NCBI GenBank assembly: GCA_943735955.1
Contig: OX030964.1
Location: 7,017,497 to 7,081,496 of the forward strand
Source of the DNA: Piscicola geometra
Lineage: Eukaryota > Annelida > Clitellata > Hirudinida > Piscicolidae
Direction of reading: 5' to 3'
DNA: 64,000 nucleotides
In this document: positions 24,153-36,140 of the stretch, piece by piece
Numbering within the stretch: position 1 is the stretch's first letter
Layout: every line of letters begins with the position of its first letter
Notes under the pieces: model-generated
The model's database searches: none
Seen by the model: only the letters and a program-made list of their open reading frames with translations
What the model was told of the DNA's origin: nothing
Translations under genes and position numbers: made by a program

Positions 24153-27100
24153 TCAACGGAAGAGAGCGATGATGCGGTGCAGGAAGATTTGCTGGAAGGT
24201 GGTTCTGAACTTGGCACTCATGGAGCAGTAGAGCACGAAGTTGACTGCACTGTTGATCAGCACCATCAGGTCCATGAAGTCGCCCAGAGGCACGTAGTAC
24301 TGCGCAGGTGTTTGTGTCCAGTGAGAGGGGGGGAGCGGTGTGAAGGAGAGATTTGGGGTTTGAATAAAATAATATTTAAAACGTGAAATAAACTAAATTT
24401 TTTAGAACGAATATTATGAAATTCAGTATACATTTCAAAATAATTTTTACAATAAATATTTATAATTGTATAATTTTGTCACATATTTTTTTCCAATCTA
24501 AGTATTTAAGATTATCGCATTTAATTCAAAAAGTAATTTAATATTGAAATTACCGTTAATTAAATTTATTCGAATGATTAAGTTCAGTTCCAGAAACGAG
24601 GGTCGCTGAAATTGAATTAAAAGGCAGTCTGGGGGCTGGTTAAAGTTCTAGAAGAACCTGCTGCGTTTGCACATAAAAGTAGTTTGAATTGAAATTGCCA
24701 TAGAAATTAAATTTTGATTGGAAGGGCATGAAATGACGTTTAGGATGTAGTTGTAGCTGAGGTTATTTGCTTTAAATGCTCAAAATCTCTTTTTTAAAAG
24801 CTTATTAAAAGTTTTGTTTGAAAAAGAAGATTAAAAGATGCAATGGATGAAAATGATTTGAATACAGACCTAAAATTAAAAAACACGGGCTTTTGATGTT
24901 CAACAAATTATTTGTATAATAGTGATTTTTAACTCTTTTAAAATCGAAAAAACATCAAGGTTTATCTGTGATTTCGTGTCTTTTTATTTCATCGTAGTTG
25001 CTTGTAATTTATTTTCCTCTGGGGAGCAAGAAATCGCTACAATGCTGGGTGCGAGTTACGTAGCAAAACCTAAAAGAATAGAAATATGAAGGATCTAATG
25101 ATTTATTGAATAATTTCTTTCATCTGTTTTACAAGCTTAAAAAAATTAAGATTTTTAACTTTTTTTATTAATAGAATTAACCATAGTCCATAACTGAATA
25201 TATACACAAACACGAATGATTTTTGAGCTAATTTGGAAGAAAAGAAAATTGAAAATATTGAAAAAAATCAACTTTTTGAATATTCGTTCGTTACATCGCT
25301 TCAAAGTTTGCTTTGAGCATTCAATCAAATCAATCAATCAATAAAATCAATTTCTATAGCGCTCTTTCCTCAAATTCAAGCATTCTTTTGTTGAAGAGAA
25401 AATTTTGGTGAACTAAAAATAATTAAATTTATTTTTAACTTTGAAAATAAAATATTTTTGTTGATTTTTAAAAAAGTAAAACATTTTAAAATTCTTTGAA
25501 ACATTAGAAATTCAAATTGATGGAAAACGAAAAGCCGCTCTGGGGGAGTTGAAGGCGGTGATCAAAGAATTGAGACGATGAAGATAAGATAAATTGTCAG
25601 CCTTATCTAGTGACCTCGTGAAAAAAATGAAATAATAAATAGTTACATTCTTATATTTTTTGACATAAATATTGTTCAAACCCCCCTAGAATAGTTGCAC
25701 TTGAATACAATTTAACTTTTAAAGTGCTCAGTTGAGAAATGTCGCAAATAAATTATTTTTTTAACAATAAACTTAATTTATATTCTCGCAAAAACACTCC
25801 AGCTTATCTTCTTCACAAAAACACCCAAACTCTAATCTGACACCCTCCACTCAACCATCCAACCACCCAACCATCCAACCATCCAACCCACCTTGTTGAA
25901 CACCTCTCGATCCACCGCACTCATCAGAGCCAAGAGACCCTGCGGGAACTCCACGATCACGAACGAAAGCACCACCACCACCAGCATCACCGTCGTCCTG
26001 TCCTTCTCCAGATTAGAAGCACACCCGGTACTTTTCTTCCTCTCCATCCTCCCACACCCGCCACGTGCCCCGCTCTCTCCCGCTCCGCTCTTCGACTCAG
26101 ACCTCCACCTGAAGGTACTGCCCTTGCACTCTCCAAACACCGGATCCGTGTTTTGCAGTTTGGAACGCTTGAATCTTCCGTCCTCGCTTCCAATCGAACT
26201 TTTCGCTTCTGGTTTGTTAATCGAGCTTTCACCAGCCTTCTCTAAATCGAATATTTTAGTTTTCCTATTTTTGAGTTTCGAATCTTCACTATCAGAGTTG
26301 TTTGCTTGAACGTCCTTTTTCTCTGCAATCGAAGTTAGGCAGTTTAATTGTATGGATTTCGAATTCTCAGCGGTGCTTTGAGGAATTGAATCGAGAACTG
26401 CAGATTTGAAAGGATTCTCAAATTCTATCATGCTCGACGCACCCTGAGAATTTTCATTCATAATTTTCCTCTCATAATTCTTCATTTCATTTTCATTCAA
26501 GTGATTTATTTCGTCATTATTGTTACTCGTCGTTTCAGAGACATCGCCACTAGCGACATTCTTAATACTTCCTCCTCTTTCTTCAACATTATTTCCGCCA
26601 TTATAAACATTGGCCGCTTTATTTCCATCTCTCACTCTTCTATCAAGCCTCACATCGCATGTCTCCGCATTTTTTTCATTCTTTTGGTTTTTGTTCTCAA
26701 AAGTTTTTCCAATTTCTTCCGAATTAGCTATCTTGCTAATTTCGCTAATTTCAATAAGTTTTTCTGAATTGTTATTAGCTTCTTTTTTATTTTTCTCACC
26801 AACAACATCGTCTTTCATATCAACACTATTACCAACACCACCATCACCACCCCTACCACCCCCACCACCATCACCACCATCACCACCACCAACATCATTA
26901 TCATTCTCTATAAAATCAGCACTTTTTTCAATGTTTACCATGCTAACCATGTTATTTACGTTAGTAGTTTTAGTTGCATTGGCAGTATTGGCTGAATAGG
27001 AGGTTCTTGTTGAGAGAAGCTGACTTTTCTTTTGGAGAAACTTTTTTCGTTTTCTCTTATGGGCAGACATGACTCTGTGGGATTTAATGGATGAATAAAT

Positions 27101-30100
27101 TGGTAGATGGATGCATGCATGTATGGATGAATTGGTGGATGGATGCATGCATTCATGGGTGAATTGGTGGATGAAATGATAGATGCATGAATGGATGGAT
27201 TAATTTATTGACGGATGTGGAGAGTAAGTGAATGACCGATGAATAAGCTTAAAATAAACGAGTAAGATAGATTCAACTTAACGGGAAACAGTCAACTTGG
27301 TGACAAGATAGATAAATGGATAGATAGGTAGGTGGACAGATTGAAAGATTCGAAAATAAATAGGTAATTAAAGCTTTAATTAGCTGATCGGTGACTTCCG
27401 CAATGAAATAACAGATAGATGGATAAATGATTTTGTCAATTAAAAACAATATTATGATTATGTTATTATTATTTTAAAATAAATAACGGAATAAACAAAT
27501 TTCTTAGAAAGCACAAGTATGTTACTTCAATTATATTTCTTTGGACAGTTTTTTTTTCCTAAGTGACTTGAAGTGAAAGTTTAAAACAACATTTGTATTA
27601 TGAAAAAGTGTTAGACCTCAATTATATCCAACAAAATAGGCGTAATAAATAAGGATAAAATGTTCACTAAGCCATTAAATTCATAAAGTAAGCAAAAATC
27701 AATTAATATAAGCAAAAATTATTTCAAAAATCAACTAATTAAAACAACTAAAAAGAATAATTATTAATTGTCGAACGGCACAAGGCGCCTGCAAGCAACA
27801 ACAACAGCAGCAGGTCACCTGAGCAGCAGGCCGCTGAGGACCGAGAGGAAAGCGCATGGGGCGATCTTCAAGACGACAGAGTACAAGACGAAGATGTACT
27901 TCTGAGTGTGGTGGTGGTGGTGATGATGATGATGGCGGTGTTGGTGATGATGATGATGATGATGATTATGGTGATGATGATTATGATGATGATGATGATG
28001 ATGACGTGGATGGTGATGATGTAGATGATGATGATATTGGTAGTGTGCCACATTTTATGCATACCTATAAAAAGTGCTGACAATAAGAGAAGCTAATAGA
28101 GAATGATCGAAATCTAGTTTTTTTAATAAATGGACTTATAAATGACAGGCAAGATAAAGTTGATGAGTGTAATTGCTATCCATAGTTTCAGGGAAAACGC
28201 TAAAAGGCTTTCACTTAGAATAAATCGATAAAAAAGGTTCAAAAATTGAAATATACTTTTGCATACAACACATTCCAAATGCTGAATGATTATATTTACA
28301 TGTTTCGGTTTTATTTTGAATGCAATTATCCAAATTAGACTCAATACTCTGACATTTTTATTCCAATATTAATAATTTGCAAACAGATCTGAAAGTCTTC
28401 AAGTACTTTTAATTAACTTTTAAGTTTAAAAAAAGTACGTAAAAAATAGATACATTTATTTAGTTTCAAGTAGTGTATGTTTATTTTTTCCAACTTCAAT
28501 ATTTCATTCCAAACTTTCTGTAACTTTAAATATTTTTCAGTTATAAACTTTATGAAATTTTGATGTTTTTATTAAATTGAAATTTTTTTTATTTATACTT
28601 TGAAACCTTATATTTTGATCCTACAAAGACGTTTTCTTCGTACCAAAAGCCTCCGTTAGCTGTGGGATTATAAAAAAACAATTATATTAGAATATTTTCT
28701 TATATTTATTATATTATATATATTTAAAAAACTTTAGTATAGAAAATGTTTAAAATATTTCAAAAAATACTTTTTTCAACAATTTTCAATGATAGATCTT
28801 TGAGCTTTCAACCTTGGAGACAGGTCTTGTAGATGATGTAGTGCTGGGTGCAGAGGAGGATGGTGGTGATGATGACGATCGAAACTGAGATCTTGGCTTT
28901 CTGGAGAGTGCAGAAGACAGGACCCACGACTGGATAACACACCACTATGTAGCTGAGAGGCAAAAAAGAAAATTTAGTTAGTGGATCAAAGAGAAAAGGG
29001 ATTTAGGATTTGAGATCATTGAGATCCATGCATTTAATTTTTTTATCTTTAAAAAAATTTTTTTGAAACTAAATACTTTTAGTCCTTAAAATTTTTTTTT
29101 ATAGAAGGTTTATAATAATCCCATATGTCGCCTCATTCGACGAGGAACGCAATAACTTTGTATTTCGAGCAGACGAGGTATGACGAATTGCTAGATGCAT
29201 TAAAGAGGAAGGAAATGGATGAAAGTGTCCGATAAGAGCGGCTTGACGACTCGAAGGCGCTCAAATGCCGTCGTTTGCTCCGACTTTCGAAACGTTATGC
29301 CAAAATAATTAGTGCTATTTCCATCCAGAGTGGTAGATAAGTCTTTTATAAAACGATAACTATTAATATAACGTCTTTTAGATTGTTTGATTAACTAATG
29401 CAATAATATTTTGTTTGATCTGAAGCAATAATGCGCGCTATTTGGCGATAAACTGGCTGATTACTCGATATGCAGCCTGTGTAAATATGCATGCCACATT
29501 TCTGGAGCGTTTGCAAAATTATTAATTTGATGAATAATTTTGAATAAGGGTGAATAAAATTCAGAATTGGTTGACTTTTTTAATTGACAAATCTTCATCG
29601 GCACAAGTCTAAACTAATATAGTTGGAGACAAAAGATTTGGTTATTTCTCCTTTCCAACCATCGTCAGCAACTCGAGGCTCTATGGATTTTATTGTAACT
29701 TTCCGAGTAGAAGCATTTGTGTTATGCACTTTTTAGGAAACTACTAAACCGTTATGTAAATGTTTTGATATCTATGAATAATTTGGCAAAGTTGGCAACG
29801 TTTGAAAATAATAGGAATTTTCTTTTTATACGAGGTGTCTATGCTGAATAGGGTGGTTTTGTGTTTGCCTAAGAATAAAAACCTTTGCTTAACATGCAAA
29901 TTCGTAGAACGGAAAAGTTAAACATTATTTTTTACTATTTTGTGTTTTATGGTCTTGTTTATGAAATGCAAATAGCTTTAATGGCTCAATTCTCGTTGCG
30001 GAAACTTTAAAAATTCATCATTTTTGTAAATAATTTTCAGCTTTGAAACCTTGAGAAAGGAAATGTAAAGCTGAAGATTAAAAATAACAGGGAAATATTT

Positions 30101-33100
30101 CTTAAGGGCCAGAGACGGTGAAACTATTTATTTTATAAATTTTAAAGAATTTTCAAAATAATGAAGCACTGACATATGATGGGATTCTGCGAAGAAATCA
30201 TGAAACTTTAAAAATTTGAAAAAAAAATGTAAGTAATAAATAATTTTCTTCTTCGTCGCTCCTAACCCACATGCAACTTTAGTTTCTATAAAAAAATTGA
30301 TATTCAAAAAATGCTATTCAAAAATTTTACAATGCATTTCTCCAAATTGGAAATGTTACTATTTTTTCAACAAAATTTTTGTGTGTGTGATTGATTTGCA
30401 TAAATTAATTTTCCATTATTTTTAATATACTCTTTCTCCATTTTTATTGTTGGTTTCTTTGCTACTATATTTATTTCTTCCTCCATCTTTTCTTCTCATT
30501 TTTCTATTATTCTCAACCTTCACTACTTTTTTCACTTTTAAAACTCTTTTACTAAGACATACAATTCATGTATTTTTCCATTTTACTTTTCATCCTTTTA
30601 TATTCCTTGCCTCCTCCCTTCCAGCCCTCTCCTCCTCCTTTCCAGCCTTCTCCTCCTCCTCCTCCTCCTCCTCCTTCTCCTCCTCCTCCATGCCACAACG
30701 AACCGAAAGAGAGCCAACAGCACGGTGAACCACATGCTGACGGTGTGCGTGGTGATCGAGAAGTTCACGTACAGCATCAGCACTATCACCCAGCCTGCAG
30801 GGTGCAGCAGTGGAATGGAAGGTGAATACTTTTAATTAGTAATAATTATTCATTAATCTGCAAAAAGACGTTAGGTAAAATGTTGTGAAATGAGAAGTAA
30901 ATATTTATTATGCGAAAAGACAATGGGAAAAAGATCATGCGATTAGGATGAAATAGGTTGGAAAAGCTATCGTGAGAGTGGGTTTCAACAAATGAATTAG
31001 TTACGCCAGGGAGTTGTGCAAAATGGAAATGTCAGATGCGATGGTGGCGAGGAAATGTATAACGGAGAGAGAATTCAAAAGGGCGAAATAGTTCATAATA
31101 ATGCATTGAGATGAAAGTTAATGGTAACAGTGGAAGCCAGTTTCTGGAAATTGTCGTTTTAGTCACGAGGGTAATAACGCACTCCAGCGGAGAAGGCTTA
31201 CGCGGAAAACATCCATAATAAATGAGTGGATAAACGCCATCATCGCATGCTACGTGGAGAGGCTGTACATGAAGGAGAAGAGTAAATGGGAAGTTAAGAA
31301 TTAATCAAAAGTGAATGAAAGACAAGATGATAATAGGGCCTAATGTCGAATGGGAGAATACTTGAGTGTCTCTGCAACAGTGTCGTAAGAAGTAATGGTC
31401 CATAGAAAGAAGCTGGGAAGAAGAGATAATCTAGAAATTTTAATTTTAACACTTCAAATTTTTATTTTTATTATTTCCCAAAAAGCCATACAAGGGAGCG
31501 AAAAATCAAGCAAGCTTCCAGACCACATTGAAAAACTATTTTTAATAGACTCAGCTCCGACGTATTGTAATTTTAATGGTTCTTAGCTCGCTTTGTAAGT
31601 CATCCTCTGGTGGAACGTTTCAGTTACCATGGGTGTGTCCTAAAGGTAATATAAAGTAAGGAAGTGTGTATTTCTTTCGAATTTCGTCATCTTGTTATAC
31701 ATTTGAATGCGTTTTAAATAGACAACTAAACGAAAGACGAAATCAAGCTATCTATTTCTAAGATGTTTGCTCTACGGAACTATGTTTGAAAAGATTCCGC
31801 TAGTCATTAATTCTGACTCACAGCTTTTCCCAATTGCATTTACTAAACTAAAACTACGAGAAAGTTTAAAAAAAATTTTTTTTATTTAAGTTTTATTTTT
31901 TTAACAAAATTTAACTTCCACTTTCTACAGGATTATTTAAGCATTTTTGTTCTCTAATTTTTAACTTTAAAAAAAGTTTTTTAAATGCCAGTTAAAAAAT
32001 TAGATTTGTATTTTCAAATTTTAAACTACAAACAAAGTTTCATCTTTTTTTGAAAACTACTTTCTTTAAGACGAAAATATATTAATTTTTTAGAATTGAA
32101 TATAATCAAGCGAAGAATTTTAACTTTATCGAATGTAAAACCCTAAATACAATTTTCATATATGATTTTTCCAATAGAAAAAGTTTATGTACTTTTTTTA
32201 CATTTTTTTTAGCTTAATAGAAAACATTTATGGATTTCCATTCCTTTCTATTCAACAAAACAAAAAAAAGAAACAAAATCAATTGATTAGAAAGTTTTTT
32301 AGAAACTTTTTTTGAAGACTTTATAAAATAAATTGGTTTTTATGGCTCCGGTTTTACTGCTTGTTTCTTTGATATACTGCGGTTTTTATTCTGGTCACTT
32401 GATCATTAGTGAAACTATTAAAATTTATTTTTTAAAATTTGAAAAAAAAAATAGTAGTAATAGTAGCAGTAGTAGAAGTAGTATTTTTTAAAAACCAAAT
32501 TAGTTTTTATTGTTTCAAATGTCTTCCAAGAAACACTGCCTTTAACTTAATTATCATCGTTTACATAAAAATGACTCTAACATACAACTTAGCTTTATCG
32601 AATAATTTAAACTTCATTATCAATATATGAAAAAACTAAATTAAAGTTTATTTTTAAACGATCTATGACTACTTTGTCACATTCTCTACCTACACACTTC
32701 GTTAAAATGAACACTCTAAAATGAAATTGATTTAGACTCTCTACATTTTTTTTATTTTCCGATATTTTATTGTTTTTCTTTTTAGTTTTCTTATGTCTTA
32801 TCATGTCATTTAAATCTTTTCTTTCGTCAAAATGATAATCATCGTCTTGACTATACTACCAGCTTTTTTATAATCATCGTCTCTATCTCCAAAATCTTTT
32901 TCACCATCATTCTTCCTTCTCCATCATCTTTTTCTTTTTCACAAGTCTCTTTTTGTCCCAATCAAGTAAATCGCATGACAAATAAATCGTACTTAAGCCT
33001 GTCACGCTCACACCAGCAACCACGAAAATAAATGTAATTACCGTAAAACACCATGTATAAGACGCGACTAAATAAATTATTGAGATATTTTTGAAGGTAA

Positions 33101-34464
33101 ACCCCAAATAGTATTCGGATAGAGACTGTTGTAGTGTTTGAAAATAGATGAATATTTTTATAAAGTTTTTTTACCAATAACGTAGGTTTTATGGAATACG
33201 GTAAATATAAGTTATATACTTATTAATTATAAATAATATTAGTTGTCTAAGTTGTCATTTATATTGAGAAAAACAATTATTGAGATCACTTTAATAAGTT
33301 TAATAAACTCATATGAACATTTCAATAAAATAAATAATAATAATAAATTAATTTAAAAAAATATTTTAAAAACTGCTCTGGATGATGCCAAAGAAAAGAA
33401 TGGTGCTATCTTACAACTAGTTTCCTCCCAAAAAAAAATTTGCAAATTTTTATTGACACAACTTTGCATTGTTGATTCTACCTAAACTTGTAGATGCATG
33501 ATTGTAGATCCTTTGTTTACTGAATATTGCTTTCTTCTAAATGATATTTACCAAGAAATTTCAATAAATTCGGTTATGTCTCTCGTATCAAAATGAAGAA
33601 GCAGAGAATTTTAAATTTTGCTTATGAAACTAAAACTTCCTAGTTTCATTTGCGTTTATGATTAATAGGCCTCTGAGCATATTTTTTGGTTCAAAACCTT
33701 AAAGTTTTGTTTCAGAATTCAATTAATTATTGTTCCCTTGAAAAATCCGAATTGCAAATTAATATGGTAACTATAAAACAGTCGACTACTCAACCGATGG
33801 AACACTCTTCCAGCCAATAAATCTCCGATAATAACTATTATAATAATTCGTTTTTCAGTCCAACTAATTATTCAATACAGCTAATTACTCAGTTCAACCA
33901 ATTATTCAAACCAACCTTATCCTCCACCAACTTCATCCCCCCTTTTCCCATCGCCTCATCCACCTTCTCTCCGCTCTTCCTTCACCCATGCACCCACCCA
34001 CCTTGTCAACCCTCCACCCACCAACCTCTGGAGTGAACCTTGCGACTATCGGGCGACGAGACGATGTTGAAGTGCGTGACATAGGGCACGTTGGCGAGCA
34101 TCGTCACCAGGTCGGACAGCGCCAGAGCCGACAAGAGGAAGTTCGTGGGCGAAGACATGCTGCGTCTGGTGAGCACGACGATGTTGAGGATGTTCGAGGC
34201 GATGCCGACGATGCAAACGACGATGACTGCGTAGCCGTGAAGCGGTTCGTAAAAGGTGCTGAAGGCGCTCAGCCAGGAGTTGTGCGCGGTGGATTGCATT
34301 TCGCTCAGAGCTGCTGCTTCTTGCTCGGATCGACAAAGGTAGTTGTGCGTGGAGGTGATTAGGCTTGTGAGGTTTGTTGCGGTGGTGTTGATGGTGTTGT
34401 TGTTGTTGGTTGGAGGTGGAAAGAAGGAGTAGTTGGTGTGGTTGTCGTTGAAGTATTCTTTCAT
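24153..34464 (-). CDS. Neuropeptide GPCR copy B (inverted paralogue of copy A)
   Basis: Seven exons, in gene order: 34026-34464, 30704-30794, 28813-28952, 28607-28659, 27819-27901, 25892-27074, 24153-24299. They total 2136 nt and 711 aa, with the same intron positions and phases as copy A. Exons 2, 3, 4, 5 and 7 have exactly the same lengths as in A (91, 140, 53, 83 and 147 nt). Sequence in the TM exons is almost identical to A, including silent positions. I see only single changes in exons 3 and 7, and one residue change (Phe to Val) in the second extracellular loop. Differences concentrate in the N-terminal ~30 residues and the first half of the third intracellular loop, which is about 29 residues shorter and lacks poly-Thr. 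The predicted role is the same: a plasma-membrane receptor for a short amidated peptide. Both copies are open throughout and look functional. Confidence 0.85.
24300..25891 (-). other. GPCR B intron 6
   Basis: About 1.6 kb, less than half the length of the A intron. It keeps the conserved islands described for A (24590-24665, 25010-25070, near 25605) and holds one TCAA/GCGC dispersed repeat (25321-25380). The donor side (25850-25891) is a run of CCATCCAACC units on +, which is GGTTGGATGG on the gene strand. Confidence 0.5.
25321..25380 (+). repeat. Dispersed repeat: TCAA tail plus TATAGCGCTC core
   Basis: (TCAA)n is followed by AAATCAATTTCTATAGCGCT and a TTTCCTCAAATTCAAG tail. Close relatives are at 36087-36140 (same orientation) and 35148-35218 (inverted). 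It looks like the end of a SINE- or MITE-like element. Confidence 0.6.
27083..27190 (-). repeat. GGAT/TGCA tract next to GPCR B exon 6
   Basis: Imperfect repeats on +, which read as ATCC/ATGCATCC-type repeats on the gene strand. They lie directly upstream of the exon 6 acceptor, the counterpart of the longer tract at 13364-13682 in copy A. More degenerate GATA/GGAT repeats continue to about 27425. Confidence 0.75.
27905..28040 (-). repeat. (CAT/CAC)n tract in GPCR B intron 4
   Basis: GATGAT and GTGGTG triplets on +, that is CAT/CAC on the gene strand. They abut the exon 5 acceptor, as in copy A. Poly-His, poly-Asp and poly-Ile ORFs over this stretch are repeat artefacts. Confidence 0.85.
29125..29515. 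other. Conserved island in GPCR B intron 2
   Basis: Counterpart of 10653-11025 in copy A. The ORF antisense to the GPCR (here on +, ending in TAA at about 29234-29236) keeps almost the same C-terminal residues, including one silent CTG/CTA difference and one Lys/Asn change. Similarity also continues past the stop codon, so coding constraint alone does not explain it. The perfect stem at 10862-10878 is broken here. Confidence 0.55.
30795..34025 (-). other. GPCR B intron 1
   Basis: About 3.2 kb, AT-rich. The part next to exon 2 (to about 31660) is alignable with the 3' part of copy A intron 1, and 31513-31657 is the best-kept island. A short (AGT)n stretch lies at 32453-32485. Between 31.7 and 34.0 kb I see no gene. 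Confidence 0.5.
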
Positions 34465-35147
34465 AATTTTTTCATCCTATTTTTAACATTTTATAAATAA
34501 CATTCGACTTGAATTTATAATTAATATTGTTAAATTTATTGTTAATAATTGTTTTACAAATAATACTTGATTCACTTGATTGTGGATATATCACAAACAA
34601 TTCATATTTATTTATTTATATTTAACAAATTATTGGAACATATTTAAAATATAAAAAGTATTTTTACTTTTTTTTATTTTGGTGGGCATGATAGTACAAT
34701 ATTTGAATAAGATAAGACGTCGTAAACGATTGAGAGTAAAAACTTTTTTTTTTAATAAGATTTTTCATTTTTAGATAATAATTTATCTAGCTTTTATGAG
34801 TTACTTTTGAATCACTTATCAATAAAAAGGATGAGTTTTGCGAAAAATTTTAACAAATTCTTCATTTATTTCAAATTCAGTGGCAAGACAGAAAATTGAG
34901 AAGAATGATGATTGTGTTTTGTTGTTTTGAGGATGATGTGGTGATGATTGTGCTGTGGTATGAGTGTTGGTATTGTGGTGATGATTGAATGTTTTATTTG
35001 TGGTGATAGTGATTTTTTGGCGGTGATTGTCATGGTGGTGTGGGTGAGGTTGGATTATTGAGGTTAATTGTTTTTATATATATTTAAATTTATATATATA
35101 CATATATTGGTAGTGGTCTAAAAACCGTTTTATTTAACAAATTTATT

Positions 35148-35218
35148 TGAAGAGCGCCTTTGTTCACTTAGTAAAGGGCGCTATACAAATCATTAGTGAT
35201 TGATTGATTGATTGATTA
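35148..35218 (-). repeat. Dispersed repeat with GCGC core and TGAT tail
   Basis: AGCGCC, spacer, AGGGCGCTATACAAATCA, then (TGAT)n. This is the inverted form of the elements at 25321 and 36087, with two GCGC boxes forming an imperfect inverted repeat. Confidence 0.6.
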
Positions 35219-36086
35219 TAAATATAAAAACTTACAAACAAAACCCGATTTTTCAAAACTCTCGTTAGTTACAAATTATTTTCTCTGACTTTTCACTATT
35301 TTTTATAAGGCTATTTGTTGAACAGAATGACACCTAAAAAAATTAAATACGATGAAAAGTTTTCACTCCTAATCTGGCTGATTAAGCAGTGTCTAAAAGA
35401 AACTCACAAACTGAACAAAAAATATTTTTTTTTGAAATTTTCTCATTAGTTTATAGAAAATTCGGGTCTTGTTTTGTTACTTAAAAACTGTGACATGAAT
35501 TTCCATTTAAATTAAGCTTTAATTATTAAAGTAAATAAGTTTTTTGAATTTTATTATTTTTCAAATACAAATTTTTGGAAATAAAAAGCCACATAGAAAA
35601 CTTCATGATTATAGCATACTGTGAAAACCCCCAATTGAACTACACACCTTAATATTTTTTATAAAACAAAAAAACTGGCATGAAGTTCTTATAACTGTGT
35701 TATAAGTTTTTTCATACAGATAATTATCACTTGACTGATTAACTAAATCATGTAAAATGTTTAGAAGTGAATAATTTAAAACTATTATCTACCTTTTTTG
35801 ATGTTTTATAGCTTCAAATTGATCATTGAAGCAATTAAAACTAATTTCTAGGAAATGAATTTATATACCATACAATTATTTTTGCAACTAGTAAACAAAT
35901 ATTTTCCAAATTTTTGCCACTAAAGCCAAATTATACGATTTTAAGGCGAGGTATTTTGCGTATTTCAAAAACATTTCACTGTAACTTTTATATTTTTGCA
36001 TTCTCTTGCAATTATTTAGTCATTGGAAAGACCGCATCATTACTACCACCAAGTCAGATGTAAAAAGTAGCAAGTCACATATTAGT

Positions 36087-36140
36087 TCAATCAATCAATC
36101 AAATTAATTTCTATAGAGCTCTTTCATCAAATTCAAAAGC
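36087..36140 (+). repeat. Dispersed repeat: TCAA tail plus TATAGAGCTC core
   Basis: (TCAA)n is followed by TTAATTTCTATAGAGCTC and TTTCATCAAATTCAAAAGC. It is very similar to the copy at 25321-25380. Confidence 0.6.

Noticed and set aside
27815..28083. His-rich, Asp-rich and Ile-rich ORFs near GPCR B exon 5
   Set aside because: They read the CAT/GATGAT repeat; only 27819-27901 is coding.
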